DNA of 64,000 nt from Patagioenas fasciata (taxonomy: Eukaryota; Chordata; Aves; Columbiformes; Columbidae), in assembly GCF_037038585.1 (NCBI RefSeq), contig NC_092526.1, positions 38,577,501-38,641,500 of the forward strand, written 5' to 3'. The position numbers and the translations under genes were made by a program. Numbering within the stretch: the first letter of the stretch is position 1; each line of letters opens with the position of its first letter. Positions 12,360 through 26,791 of the stretch are shown here, piece after piece. Under the pieces are notes generated by a model. That model searched no databases. It was not told where the DNA came from and saw only the letters and a list, made by a program, of their open reading frames with translations.

Positions 12360-15300
12360 GGGCTCCTCACACCCAGGGGTTCGGTCCGCAACCCACCCGC
12401 CCCCCCCCCCCAGCCCCAGGGCGCTTCCCGCCGCACGGGCCGGGCCTCGCGCCGCGGGCAGGCAGCGCGCGGGACCCCCACCGCGGCGGGGGCGGGGCGA
12501 GCCGCGCCGCGCCTCCTGCGCATGCGCACCCCACACACACCGCGCGCCCCCTCTCCGCCCCCCGCACGCCCACTTCCGGCCCGGCGATATCCGGGCGGAG
12601 CGGGAGCGACGGGTGCTTATGCTCCTGAGCATCGAGTAGGAAAGGCCGCTGAAGCGGGCGTTCCCTGCGTTGTTTTGGGGTTTTTGCGTCCGCGTTAAAT
12701 ACGCGAAATATCGTATTTTCATTTTAGGAAGTCTCGGCGCCTTTTTTTTTTTGGTCATTTTGCGTTAATTTACTCAATGGCAGCTTGCTAGCGGCGCTCG
12801 TTCAGAGCACGGGCCTAAGGCCGCATCGTTGGAAGCTTTGTCCTTGAATATAATGGGCTGGGGTCAGACCCCCGGGCTCTCAGTGGAGCGGCTGCTCTGC
12901 TCTTCTGATCAGCAGAGGAGGGAAGAAAGTGTTTCTTTTGTGCAGGTTTCCGTCTGAGACGCTGTTGTTGTACAGGGGCGCAAAGCAGGGTAGATTCTCA
13001 GCCGCCAAGTGTTCGGCTTTTCAACAGAGAAAAGTGTGTAATTAAGAGCAGAAACAGAGGCAGGACAACACTGAAGCCATGAGTCAGGAGGTCTGCTGGT
13101 GCGCTCCTGGCTTTAACACAGACTTTCTTATGTCCCGAGCACATCGCTTAGCATCTCTACAATTGTGATGTAAGTGCCTGCCCTTAGAGAAACATAGAAG
13201 GCTTTTCCACTGAGTTACTTCACCAGAACCTGAAAGTAGCCCCTTGTTCTACCATAAAAAAATCAGCCTTCTCAGCAGAAGTGTCCCAGGTTTCTCCAGG
13301 GGAGCTCATTTGTCTCTTCGAAATGAATTGCAGCTGTGATTACTCACCTCGTGTTCTCGTGAGGCTCCACAGAGCTCCTGCTGCCTCTGCAGTGCAGCCC
13401 TGGGTTATCTGACATCCCTTACGGGCTCTGATATGACAGCCTGGTATTTTCCCAGCCTTCATGTTATGGACACTTTTGTGGTAGTCGCCAGCTCAGGTAG
13501 ATCCAGTTCTGCAGTCCTTGTACACCAACCCATCGGAACATTTGTTCTCATGCCTGGAAAGCTGTTGCAAAGGCATCCAGCTGGATACGCCTGGCCTCCA
13601 GGTGACTTCTAGAATTACAGATTGCAAACACCTGGTGGGGTCACACAACAAACATGTAGTCTTTGGGCCAGTCCTTTCAAGTTTCTTCCCTTAAAAGAAA
13701 GAATGAGAGAGAAATCCCTGCCCTGAGGGATGTCTGCCTGGAGACATTTCCTCTTTGCTTGCTTAGCTCTCCCACGTGAAGGATGAGTCACAGACAGTGT
13801 TCATTATACTGCTTTAAAAACCCTCAAGTGCGAAGCATTTTTATGGCATTTTTAAATGTGGGTTAAAATTCACAACTTCAGCTACTCGATGGTGTGCTTA
13901 ATTTTTGTACAGGCAACTGAAGTGCCAAGGGTAATTCATATTTTACAACTGCAGTAGTGTTAATCTCACAAAAAGGTTAAAGAATCACAAAACACCCTGC
14001 TGGAGACACCCCACCACAATGTGTGTGGGAGAAGGTGGGTGGCGGCTCAGGAGCACCTGGGCCGTGTCACCCAGTGTGATGCCAGCTGCCCTAAAATGAC
14101 GAGGACTCAAGAAATGATTGTCGTGCAGCCTTGCCTTCTACCCCCAAAGTTTGTAAACTATGAGCTATACTTCCAAAAGTTTTGCTGTTGTTAATAAACC
14201 CTGGTTATCAGCCCCCCTGCTGATTGTTAACGTGCCTTTTGAGAGCGCTGATCTGAGCCTTTGCCGCAAGGGCTCCGTGAAGAAAAGCCAACCAAACCAG
14301 CTCACAAAGGGGTGCTGTACACTGTGGAGCTCCAAGCCTGCCCCGCATCTCCAAGAATCAGCCGTGGCCAGGTCCCTGTCTCACCCTGGGGCCTGCAGCT
14401 GGCAAATAACAGCATCGCACTTCGGTGATGTGCCCCCTGCACCCTCCTCCGCAGCTGGACTCTGCTCATGTCGCACGTGCTGCTGCTGCAGCTCCAGGGG
14501 TTGGTCATGCCCGTGCTCCCAGGACTCTTCGCATTCGTGCCAGGCTGAGGCTTTCCTTCTCTCTTCATTCATCTGCTTCTCAGGTGCAAAGTCAAGCTGT
14601 CATTTGGCAGCTCCCCAGTAAACCTGCACCATCTTTCTCTTGGCAAAAGGAGAAAGCTGTCAAGATGTAAAGAGGAAGGTTCTCCAAAGATGCTGGTGGG
14701 AGTTTTAACTTGTATTAGCAGCACCAGACTGTAGGGAGGGGGAACTGTTAACTGCGTCATCTTCTCTCTCTGCTTTTGGGTGCAATCGGGGCCTGCTTTC
14801 CATGGGAACCTGCAAGAGCTCATCTGCTCTCCATTCCACACACGGCATCACCAGCCTTTGGACAGTGAGCTCCCACCTGTGCGTCAGGCACCTCTTGACC
14901 TCTCGGTGGCCCTGCCAGAGGCTTTTAGGGCATAAGAAGCAGCATTATCTGAAATAAGTGCACACAGCTGTTCACCAGAGTAGCTGAACTAACCTGTCTG
15001 TGTTATTCGGTGCTTGTTATCACAGCATGTTTACATTTTAATAGAGTACTCTTTTGTGGATTTAAATTTAAATATGACGAGCCCTCCTGTCAGAATAATA
15101 GCCATCCTATAATCCTCTGTATACATACCAAAAATAATTAGAAATATTGTTTAAATTAGAGAAACTGAATCCAACTACCACTTCCCTAAATTTACATAAA
15201 TGACTTCCCATCTGTCAAGTGATGTTTTAAACTAATTTTAAGCTTTTATATTCCCTCAGCCCTAATTACAGTATTACATGCTTCAAATTTTCCAATTTTT

Positions 15301-18177
15301 TTTCTTAATCCTTTTGTGCAAGATTTTCCCTTAGATCAATATCTTCAAGACTGGGAAGCAAATACACTTTCGACCTAAATATGCTGTTCAAACAGTCATC
15401 AGAAAATAGCAAGGCAAGCACATAGCTGGAGACCCCACATTGGACATTAGATCCAAAAGCAAGTACTCTCACGTGCATTAGGTTTATACCTCTGCCAGTC
15501 ACCCACGGGAGTCACAACAACTCGCACAGACAAGCACATCCTTTGGTCATTGCAGCTGGGCACTTTCTGTGAGTGTCCCACATAACGCAGGTTGAATTAC
15601 TCATTCTTAATTAGAAAAAAGTAATAATGGGCTAGCTCAAAGGTCACCTATTTTTGGGACCACAGTAAGAAATCACAGTCAAAAACCTCTTAAATTTTCT
15701 TTGCTATATGGAAAACTGAACAGCACAATGACCACCTTGGGATGTGTGAGTAAACATCCAGTTTAGACAGATGACCAGGTCAGATCTCTGACAGATCCTG
15801 CTGCAGGTTTTCAGTTCACTTATGTAAATAACTCCGCTCTAGTTTTCTGAGGTTCTAATTTCTGAGCATTTTTGCCTTAATCTTTTTTTTTTTTTTCACG
15901 TTTTGTAAACAGTAGAAACAAAAGCTGAAAATCCTTGTGCTTGCTGCATCACATGGAGCTGAGCAGATTTGCAGCTGGATGAAGGACAGATGGACACCAA
16001 ACATGTGTACTGATCATGTACATAGGCCCATGCCCTTTAGCCAGCAGGTAACATTTACTGGAGAGCTGGGGTGAAATGAGGGACTGAAGAAAATAGTCTG
16101 TAACTGAAGTACCTCCGCTCCTTCAACAAAGACATAGTCATGCCATCCTGCTTGCTTCACGGTGTCTGGTGTGCCTCTGGCTGGGTGACGGGTCTTTGCC
16201 AGTTTCACCATCCAAAGCACCTGCAGCCAGCAGCAGTTTGTTTAACTCCCACTGCTCCCGTGGAACGCCAGGGGTGGCCTCCTGGCACAGAACACAGCTC
16301 ATACACATCCAGTGCTGCAACAAATGGTGTCGGGATCCTGAGGCATCTTAAACACTCAACCTCCAGTCCTCCCTGTAGAACAGAATGAAAAACCCACACA
16401 CCCTCCAGCTGCACATACTCCTCCTGCTTCCTTGGGCATTCAGCAATTTGCTGGGCAATCAAGATTGTAACCACAGATAACATATCTGCTTAGGAGAGAC
16501 TGCAGCTGAGTAAAGCCCGGCTGCACAAAGCCTGGCTGAACAAAGGGTAGGACAAGTGACCCATAGGGTAGTTTACATCTCATGGAAGTTTTTGCCCTAA
16601 CATTGCTGTTTCAGAACCATCTCAGAGGCAGTGCCTGATTGACATCTCACAACACCTCCAGAGAGGAACAGGACATGTTGTCGAGATTCAGACTGTCTGT
16701 TCTAGGACGTCTCATTCGAAATATCAAGCTTTTCTTTTAGGAATCCAAGTTTTCTCTTGAACTTTATTTCAACAGAGCACCGTGTGAGAAGAACAGAGTC
16801 ACACAAAAGGAGAAACTCTGCAAGGGAGAAGAGGTCAAGCTAAATAGGAAAAATAATGATCTCTTTCTAACATTTCAGACTTTAAAAGAAAACAGGCAAC
16901 AAATGGTGTCAAAGAGAAGCCAGCACAAAGCATAGTTGTTCATCAGTTTCCCTCCAAGGGTTCAAAGGACAAAGCACTTGAGGGGAAAGGGGGAGGAAAG
17001 AAACACTCTAATTTATTTTTCTTTCCTGCCAGCATTCCTTCTCAAAGATGCCAACCCAGACCAACTGCCAGGCCTTATCCACCCTGTCCTGACCCTTGTG
17101 GCATCCTCCAGGTAAGGTCTGATACGGCTGCTGAGGAGACAGATCCTGAAGCGGAGTCAATGCTCCATTACAGCACATCCCCTCTCAGCTATTGATTCCG
17201 GCTCACTACACACCGGAACACGTGTTGCAGGCCTACCTGTGCTTTTCTCACATTTGCAAGTTTGCTCTGCAGCTACAACAGTTAGAACAAATCTCTGAGG
17301 TCTTTGTTTCTTCTGTATGTAAATAAAGTTCAGATTTTTAGGTACTCGCGTAACGCCAGGAACCTGCACCCTGGAGCTTTTTTAATCCTGTTCTGTTTGT
17401 AATCATACATTTACCACACAAACCACTTCAAAAAGTTTGCATATTCTTAGGAGCCACTGAACAAATGTGCGTTGTTCCTGGAATTAGCATAACTCCCTTG
17501 CATGACACCTGTGAAGTCATCTTTCCTCCTCCCATCACGCATCTGGTCAAGTAATCCCCTTTCACGAGGCTACGAAGGCTGCTCCTCTTTGCACCGCTTT
17601 TGTTCACTATCGCAGTTTGCATTTCTCTCCTTCTAACTGCTCTGTCCCCCCACTTAGCTAACACATGGGAGCATTTCAGCCCTTTCTCTCCCCCACAGCT
17701 ATTTTTGACGGTATGGTACCAGCCCAAATCTCAACGATACAGTACTGCCCAACAGGAGATGGAGGCTGATGGTTCCCCATCAGTCACAGCAGCTTCACCC
17801 ACCTCAGCCTGAGTCTGGTTTGACTGAATATTTATGTGCAGCCAGGCCTCTCGCGCACTCTGAGATGGAGCTGAAAGGTCTCATGTATTTCAAAGGCAAA
17901 GACATCTCTGAACCATATGAGTGAGCTTTTAGTGGGAAAGAGAGCCTAAGCTGTACCCATCCTGCTACAAACCAAAGTCACAACCTCTACACCCTGGAAT
18001 ATAAGACAGGACCTAAATGACCGACTATCATGTCAGCAAACAAGGTTTGATCTGTCTCATACAGGCATCAGGATTTCTTTTTCCATCTTTGTCTTGTTAG
18101 GACTGGGCTTTTAAGGGAACATGACAGAGCAAGCTGCTCCCACCCCTGAATTCAAATGGGGCAGGATATTTAACCTA

Positions 18178-18443
18178 CAAGGTGTTTCAAAAAGATGGAA
18201 CCAATTTGAAATCACTCTGTCGCTGCAACCACAAACCGCCTGTGAACTAGGGAACATAGAGCATTTCTAAAAAGATTACTAAAACTTGATAACTCATTAA
18301 ACCATTTGTAATTTTTTGTGTAATTGTAACATGTTGCCATCATGAAATATACTGCTTTGAAATTGTGTTGATATTTGAAGTTGTGTCGATATTTGAAATT
18401 GGGTCCATCTTTGAAACTGGGTCCATTTTTTTGAAACACCCTG
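18178..18443. mobile_element. Mariner/Tc1-like non-autonomous element (266 bp)
   Basis: Terminal inverted repeats CAAGGTGTTTCAAAAAGATG (left) and the complement of CATTTTTTTGAAACACCCTG (right) are flanked by TA on both sides (18176-18177 and 18444-18445), the Tc1/mariner target duplication. It has no transposase frame. The right half carries four 18-bp units (18356-18427, each starting TTTGAA) that grade into the terminal repeat. A second relative lies at 46879-46957. The family name was not determined. Confidence 0.75.
18356..18427. repeat. Four 18-bp tandem units inside the mariner-like element
   Basis: Units begin at 18356, 18374, 18392 and 18410. Each reads TTTGAARTTGKGTYSAT-like and the last runs into the right terminal repeat. 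The unit resembles the subterminal part of the inverted repeat (GATGGACCCAATTTCAAA on the other strand). Confidence 0.8.
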
Positions 18444-21400
18444 TATTTTGCAGACACCAACCTGAACTAACAAGCTTCTGGTGGGTTGGGGCTCAGCTGG
18501 GTGTACAGCAGCTTGTGACACAGGTTTCAAAAGCCCCTGTCAGACTTTTGCTTCCCCAGCTGGAGAATGGGATTGCTGTGGGAGACAGTCGTGCAAGGCG
18601 TTGGTCACCCTTCACTGAATGGGGGCTGAGGTTGGGCCATTACCGATAGATTAATCAAACAGAGCTCTGCTGTTCAAAGTAATCATACAAGTCTGTGCAG
18701 ATCTCTGGCCTTACATAGCAATTTATTTGACTCAAACACCAAGGCAATCCATCCTCTCTGAACAGCCTCATTCCCTGCTCTGTGTGCTCACTACCCATGG
18801 AGCCCAGCTACGCATTAGTTCCCTTCCTTCCCTCTCTGTGCTTCTCTGCAGCATGTATTCGCTAAATATAACCTGACAGCTTACTTTCTCAGGTCCACAG
18901 CCTCAACACCCATGCATTTCTTCTCTGTGCCGAAGCTCTGTTTTACAAGTCAAGCTGTAGTCTCCCTCCCAGCTCATCTTGCATGAGGGATGTGCACATC
19001 CTCATGTCCTCTCCTTTCTCACACCCATCACTGTTGCTGGAAGGGGCTCGCACAGCCAAAATCTAGCAGCCTCAGAGCCAGGCAACCAAGAGTTAACTGT
19101 TGTGGTTGTTTTGCAAATGCCAGCTAGCCCTCAGCTCTAATCAGTTTCTTCCACTACTTCCAGTTTTGGCTTAATTCTATGTCTCTTTGAAGCCATCATA
19201 CATGTATAATTTCATTGCATAAGGGAGTTCTCACATCCAAGTAGTATCTTACTGCTCCTCAATAACTTTCTGCCTTACCAACTTCAAAAAGTGCCATATG
19301 TGCACTCACTGAAATGTCATTGAAATCTGCCTTCTAATTGTATTGCCTGACCTATTACACACCGAATCTCAAGGGCCAATTATTTAGTCCAGAAAAATCT
19401 GGTCCTTGTCAGTATATGGGACACTTCCAACCCAAGGGCTCATTTAGCCACTTGCTAGCTGTACTCCTTGATTCAGGAATCCAGAGTTCAGTGGGGTACT
19501 AAGCGTTGTTTAAGTATATACATCACTAGGATAAAGAGATTATTTCAGGGCACAGACTGGCTATCATCTCTAATATGTAGGAAGAGGAGCAAACATATAC
19601 AGCTGGTGTGCTTTTGTTCCTCTACCGCCGATCTGATTTTCCAAGCTGTTTTTATACAAATGAAAAAGCAGAATGGATAAATCCTTATTTAAAAAAATGG
19701 CTGGGAGCTCAGCAAATACAGCAGCTCTAAGGATAAAATATCCGCAGTAGCCTTCCCCCTCCCCTGCCTCCTCAGGAAACAGCAGTATTTCTCCCAGCTT
19801 TCCATTAACTACTTTTATTATCTGAACGTCTGCCCACATGAGTAATTGAGTGAGTCACATCAGCAAAAGACTTGGTGGAGTTTTATGGGGAAGCTGCACT
19901 GTAAAATTTTTTTTAAATCACAGTTTAATTGACAGAATGAGGATTTTTTTAGCTGTGGTGACAATTTAAAGACCAGTGCTGCAGTAGTGGGAGAAAGAAA
20001 CACAGAGGTGATAAGGATTTCCAGTTCTTGAGGGTAACTGAGAAAATGTGATTGCTCAGCTCAGTTTACCACACTGGAACCGTACAGCTACAAAATATAT
20101 AAAGGCTAATGCAGGATGTATGTTGGCAGTATTTTTACCTTTACTGTGTAAAAGCTGCCATCAAGCTTTCTCAAGCACGAAAGAGGTTCACTACGAACTA
20201 TGGTGTATATATAGCAAGAAGCCCTAGCTAGTTATCACTGCTGGGATATGAAACTGGAGGCCTGATCCGGCAAACCCTCTACATCATTTTCTGTCTCTTT
20301 GCATTATGGCAACACTAGACTTAGAAAGACATCTGGGCATTTAAATAGTCAAGTAGGTGCCTAATGCAATATTCAAATTCCAAACACCCAAACAGCTTCA
20401 AAAATTTGGTTTCTAATGACTGAAATCCACAATCAAGATTTATGTGCAACTGTGCTAGGCCAATCTATGAAAGTCAGTGGTATTCAAAGCAATCACACAG
20501 CATAAATAATAGTCACAGTCATACAAAGGTTTGCAGTCCCAGGCCCACGCCTGAGGTTAATTTAGAGCAGTATGTTAGCAAGCAATCAATTTGCTCCTTC
20601 TTTTTACAAGAACAATACCATCAAATCAAGGCGCAGGCTCCGGCAAGTTTGATACACATTCTGCACAGTGGAAGGACTAAGTGCTTCACACACCCTCTGT
20701 TCCTGACTATCTTGCTCACCACGGAATGTGGGGTGGCTGCAACCATTCCTCCAGTTGGTTTTCCATCATATGCGATGGTGTATTCTTGCAGGCATGCTTG
20801 TCAAGTCCCATTAACTCACACAGCTCGCTCCTCTTCTCCCAAGGCACCTTTCCCCCATTCAGACTCCTGGAATAGCTTGCAAAAGCAGGACAGCCAGCTC
20901 AGAGCTGTGGCATGCTCAGAAACTAATCTGCCACACAGTGGGCAACCTCCTTTCTCCCCACACTGGACAGTGGCAGGTGGTCGCCAAGCTGCCAGAAGCT
21001 TTTTGGCCAGAAAACGATTTGTGGAAGCTTAGAGCTGTGTGAGAATGCTCATACATGTTGCAGCAAGGCAGCAGTTCTTCACTCCCCCGCGCAGCAGCAC
21101 TCCAGTTACTGCTAACACCCATGGTGCCCCGAATCCCATCCTTGTACCAGGCTGACTCACAAGAACCTGAGGACGCAGCAGGAATCAGCTTGTGACATAC
21201 TGGATACTGAAGGCTGCTGAGCAGGGGTTGAAGTTGCTGCATTTCTGTTATTTAGGTATTGTGGAGTTCCGGCATCTCCAGCTGTAAGGCAAATGCGTGG
21301 AGCTACAGCAGCAGTGCACAGCACAATATCATCAATAACTCACAGCTAACAACTCCTGCATGAGTAAGTCAGTTGCTTTTCAGTCCAAGAGACTACAAAG

Positions 21401-21839
21401 CCAGAGTACGCATTTTCATGTTAGTGCTGACATCAGGGCATGAGTATTATTCCCAGAATTAAAAATAAAATATCCAACAACAGTGAATTCCGATGGAGGA
21501 TCCAACAGTGCCAGGAAAAAAGCAGGTTTTTTCCATGCTGCCAGTAGGCTTTATCAATGAAGATGCAGGGAAGTTGCCAAGGGTAATGAAGTCACCTTAA
21601 CCAGATCTGAGCTTTGCTTATTCTGTTTCAGGGTCTCGACCAATTTAAAACAATGCTACCAAGTGCCAATTTCCACACTTTGACAATATGAACTTTGCTT
21701 TGCTAGACACCCTTATTTGATTACCTTCCCTCACCCCAAAAGATAAATCGCCAAATATGACAATGTTTTTCTGTTACTGTTCCAGTAGATTTTTGTTTCT
21801 TTCCTGGATTCACAGCCTAGGGAGATGTGGTCAGGGCAA

Positions 21840-21946
21840 GAGCCTTAGTGGGTGAATAGCACATGGTTTAGTGCCAGTGTTAGGTTAATGGTTGGATTCA
21901 GTGATCTTGAGGGTCTTTTCCAACCAAAATGATTCTGTGATTCTAT
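21840..21946 (+). mobile_element. CR1 LINE 3' tail fragment
   Basis: This fragment shares the block TTTAGTGCCAGTGTTAGGTT...TGATCTTGAGGGTCT, then CCAACCAAAATGATTCTGTG and ATTCTAT, with the CR1 at 10471-10840 (opposite strand), so both belong to the same or a close subfamily. The left limit is uncertain. Confidence 0.85.
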
Positions 21947-24900
21947 ATATGTCTATTCATTCTCTTCCAGCCCCCTGTCCCCAATGCTTCTGAACACAAA
22001 GTACTTGTAGGGATCATTTAGTGTATCGCTGAAACACAGCCCATAAGCCAGCAGGTACACAGCACTGCTGGAGCATCTCCCTCCATCAGATAAATTAAAG
22101 AACTCAATCCAACTGATGGCTGGGGCCAGCAAGCTCTCATTTAGAGAGGACACCCAGGGCCTTCAGCTGTAAAGCTCTGAAGGGGAAGATGATCACTTTA
22201 CCCTTGCTGCAGTGCCTGAGTCATTACTGAGCTGGAAGCGACTGTTAAAAAAAAAACCACAACAAAACCTTTTTTGGTGAGACTAGAAAGTTGGCAGCCA
22301 AGCAGGCACAGCATTGGATGTCTCAGTGCCAGGCTGGTGACAGAGCTGACCTGCCTGGGTGCCAGCAGGGACGGGGAGCAGAGCGTGCCAGCACCCGAGA
22401 GCTCAGCACTGCAGAGGCTGGAGCAGAGCAGCTTCAGAGAGGTTCAGAGGTGGCCCCAGCACTGATAGCCCCTATAAAGAGCAAACATTTCCTGCCTAAT
22501 AGTATCCCTGGAGCATCACTTCACCACCTGCAGTAATGCTTCACTGTCATTGAGGTATCTGAGACACTCGCCAGGGACGTATTTTACCTGGTTCCTCTGC
22601 CCTTGCAGTTCTGCATCCTCTCCTCTTTGGCCAAGGCAAAAGGCCTCAGCTACCTTACCACCACTACTATCACTTATCTGTATGTCAATTATAATTAAGA
22701 TTTTGGTCCAAGTTACATTGGTTTTAATCTGGAATCCTGCAAGATTTGTCCTTGTGACTTCTTACTGGCCTGGTATTGATCTATTTAAACTATTTTTCCC
22801 ATTAGAGAGATAATCAAGTGCTTGTGCCAAAGATGTTGGTGCAGATACAGAACTATGACTGATGCTCTTTGCCTCCTGGAAGCAAAGCTTTTCTTTACAG
22901 GAGCGTGAACACCAGAGCAATTGCACGTACTTCATTTATCTTGGGCTCAGGCTCCTCTGTAAAAGAAATAAGAATGACCCGAAAAGTAGAGGAAAAATTC
23001 TTTCCACTCCAGCCCTCCCTCAAATCTTTTTGTGGAAAACACAACTGTGTTTTGAATGCTAAAATTCACACAGATTTAAAAATACTTATCTTCAAGGAAT
23101 GTTGCCATGGAAACCCCTATCTTCTCTCCTTCCCCACCCTCCATATGTGAGGAACATTTTCTTCATCTTTTTTTTTCCCTGCATGTGGTAGTTCCTCTTC
23201 CCCGTCTGCTGCCGCCAAAAACCTGGCACTGAATACTAAGAGATGTCAAACATGCCTTTTGTTTAGTTGAAAAGTAATTGCTGAAAACCAGTCGTGAGCT
23301 CAACTAGAGAGAGATGCCAAGATGGGTACATACTCTAAGGCTCTAGAGAAAGATGCCTGGAATATTTTCCAGCAATTCCTGCTTCGGACAGGTGGAAAGA
23401 AGCAGCAAGAGTTGCCACAGTGATTACAACAGTTCCACTTCTTGGTGGCATAACTCACAAGTGATGAAGATTTTCCTTCTCCTTGGAAGCCTTTTTTCTC
23501 CCTACCTATTGCTTTTGATAAAAAGGGCAGGGAAGTGGGTGAAGTCCCATATGCTCAAAGAGCTTTCCTGAAGGTACTGCTCCACCCCATCATTTTGTCC
23601 CACAGTTACAAGAGGATTTGAGCACAAAAAGGAAGCCAATAAACTGTAGACACCACTCTGCTGATCAGGATATAACTACATCCAAGGGCCAGCGTCAGGG
23701 TGCCCCTTTTGTAGCATTAGCAGAAGCCTTGGGAAGGTCATACATTGCCCTGCTGAGGGGTGAGACTCCACAGGTATCTCCTGCTGTCAATGAGAAATGT
23801 GCACACCATATGGAGACAGAAAGAGTGAGAAGGCAATGCTACTTACCTGTGAGCTAAGCAGTACCAAAATGTTCAGAAGCTACGCAGGTGAGATAGATAC
23901 GGTTTTCTTAGTTGGATTGCCAGCAGCCCCATAGAACTGTACAGCTAATGGGCAGCTGGCATGAGAGCTGCCCAAGGTATTTTAAATCAGCGAGTGTCCA
24001 CTCTGCTCCACAACCAACATTTGCGTTTGCAGCAAGTAGGACAGAAGTTGCCAAGATCATCTTTTCCATTTAATGATCGAAAATAAAACCTATAGCCCTC
24101 AACTCTTGTGCTGCATGCCACAGCCATTACCAGCAAGTCCTTGAACTGCTGGGAACAGAAGGATATTACTAATTTGCAATAAAGGCCCTATGTGCAGCCG
24201 AGGTTAATTAAAATCTGGAGGCAACACCATTCACAGATACTTTGGAGGTAGTGGGGGGTTGGCTCAATAAGCTGTCTGCTGTGCTCGAAGTTTTGTTAAC
24301 AACTGTCTCACTAGCGACCAGTTCAAGAGGCAAAAGCAAAAGGCTTTGTCAGCCAGAAACAGCCGTGACAATCAATTAGCGATGGCCTGACCGCTGCCAG
24401 CACCTGTGCTGGCTGCCTGCTCTGAGAGCAGCAGGTTGCATAGGCACAGAAATAGATTTAGCCTCTTATATTGCGGGAGTTTGTAGCCCACTGTAGAAGC
24501 TTGTCCTACAGTAAGAGTCCAAGAAATGAAACGACTGCTTTTCTGTGTGCTTTTCAAAACTTTCTTGTGGAATTTGTGAAGCAGCTTTCTGGTGTAGTGC
24601 AGGAATACGAAGCACAAAAGCAATAATGCCCTGTAATACAGAAGCAATCTCCTCCTCTTGGCTTTGTTCCTAGGCTAAGGTATTTTTCTCCACAGGTTGC
24701 AATGCTTGCCTGCACCCCCATGTTACAGGCAGAAGGGATATCTGGGCTTTAGCTGTGTGCTCAGTGCGTGGGGCTGAGCAGCAGCACTGACAAAACTGTT
24801 CTCTACTGAGAATTGAGATTTCAAACCCCAGCCCCTGTCAATGCAGCTCATTTGGCCCAAGGGCTCTGAAGATTCTTCTTGTGAGAATAGGAAAGGCAAA

Positions 24901-26791
24901 ATAGCCAAACGTAAGTGGGGAGTGGAGCATGCTCTACCAACACAAGTCTGCCTTAGGGAATCAGGCCAAACAAGAACCAGCTGACAGCGAGGGGAGAAAC
25001 GGGACAAAACTGGTATTTCAAGGTTCCAATACAAATAGATTAAAACTTCACCAGAAAGCTCTGACCCATGAATATCCCCATACAAAAAGGGGGTTTGGTG
25101 CACAAGAAAAGGATCCACAGCTGGGCTGATGAGTGCTGCACTGAATCTTGCTGGTTAGGCTGTGTGAAATGTCCGATACACATCAAGTGCGGAATGGAAA
25201 ATTACAGACTTCAGCAAACAATGTGGCTGTGACCTCAGTGTCACTCCAAGCAGCACATAACAAATGCTTGAGAGCACCTTGCCCCCCTCCTTCCCCTCCA
25301 TGCTCAACACATTTCCTTAACTGATGAGTCAGGCTGTTTTCTTGACAGCAGTTTTGAGCAAACACAAAGTAGTTGTTGACTTTCTCCAGCACTTCGGGCC
25401 ACATTCTTCTCCCATTTCAGTGACAAACTCCTGTAGCATGCTTGGTTACTGGCCTGGACTGAGAGCACATTCTTATGGGATGCAATACCTGTGCAGGCTG
25501 AGAGAAAATTTGTAACAAATTATGTGGAATTATTTCAATTTTTGTTTCCTGTAACTGGGGGAGTGCTGTTGTGAGGCAGTTGGCCTGTACAGCTCCAGCA
25601 AGGCAGAGAAAAGCTGTAACAGAAGTTCGGACAATGACACTTGGGAGGCTTCGCTCCTACATGGCTACAAGAAAGCAGAACTTCACCACTCAATTATATG
25701 ACAGTCAGCTATTCTTTGTCCAGTTCCTAGCATGGACAGTGATATCCTACCATTTTTCCCCAAGAAGGCAATAACTTAGCCTCCATTTTGCCTCCTCTGC
25801 ACACCAGAGATCTTTAAAATCCTTTACCACACTGATTTGTTCAGTTTGAGGAAATGTCTACAACCTTCAAGAAAAACAAGCCTTTTTGCATAAGCAGCGA
25901 AGCAAAGCCTAACATGAATTGCCATCTGGGGACATGACTAACCTTCAGTTAAATGGAGGTGAGATTAGCAAGAGCTTTCTTGCAGTTCATTATAAAAATC
26001 AATGCAAGAGAGGCAGCAGGCTGAACTGCACAACCCTCCTCTTTCTGCCCAGCAGACGAGAAACAGTAGAACAGCATTTCTGTCTCAACTCTTCACCAAC
26101 ACAAACTGTACTGGGGGATGATCTGGATCTCCACAGCTCCACCAAAAGCAGAGCTGACACATTAAACCCAAGAGCAGAATTTTCGTTGTCTCCTGCCCAC
26201 AGAGGCAGGCATCCGTTGTTAACTCCATAGGAGCTGACAGGACTGCGTTCAGGCTGGAACTTGGCAGCAATACAAGAGCCAAAACATCTTTATGAAAGCA
26301 GCAGATTTTCTGACCTGGAAGGTGCCAACGAAAGGAACAATGACTATAGAAATGGAATTTGCAGCTACCAGGTAAGTGTCCCCTATGTGAAGTGTGCCCT
26401 GTATGCAGAGGCAATCAAAACTATCCCTGTTGGGAGGGCTCGCAAGCCTTTCAGTGGGGCTCTGAAAAATCTTTCAGGAGCTGGCCTATGATGGCCAAAA
26501 GAGAAAGAAAGAAGCAGGTGAAAAGCATGCGAACATGTGGTATGCAATGCTGCTTTGGCTGGCACCTGTTTTGGAGGAGGAAAAGGATTCTTTGAAAGGC
26601 TTTTAAGTTCTTCAGTACAACATTAATCCCTATAAAATCAGCACTCTCTTTCCAGTATTTGAATGACCAGTCTCAGGCTGCCCCAGTGCTGAATAAATCA
26701 CATCTGTCCATTGCTGATGCTGATTAGATTAGACACTGCCCTCAGAACTGCCAGCATAGAGTATCCCCTTCTCAGGGCTTTGTTCTGTGGT

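Noticed and set aside
14160-14621. 153-codon plus-strand frame with Cys/Ser-rich stretch
   Set aside because: Low-complexity composition, overlapping minus-strand frames, no homology recognised.
20442-21032. 196-codon plus-strand open frame in the intergenic region
   Set aside because: No recognised domain, no CpG promoter or splice context, and an overlapping frame on the other strand.
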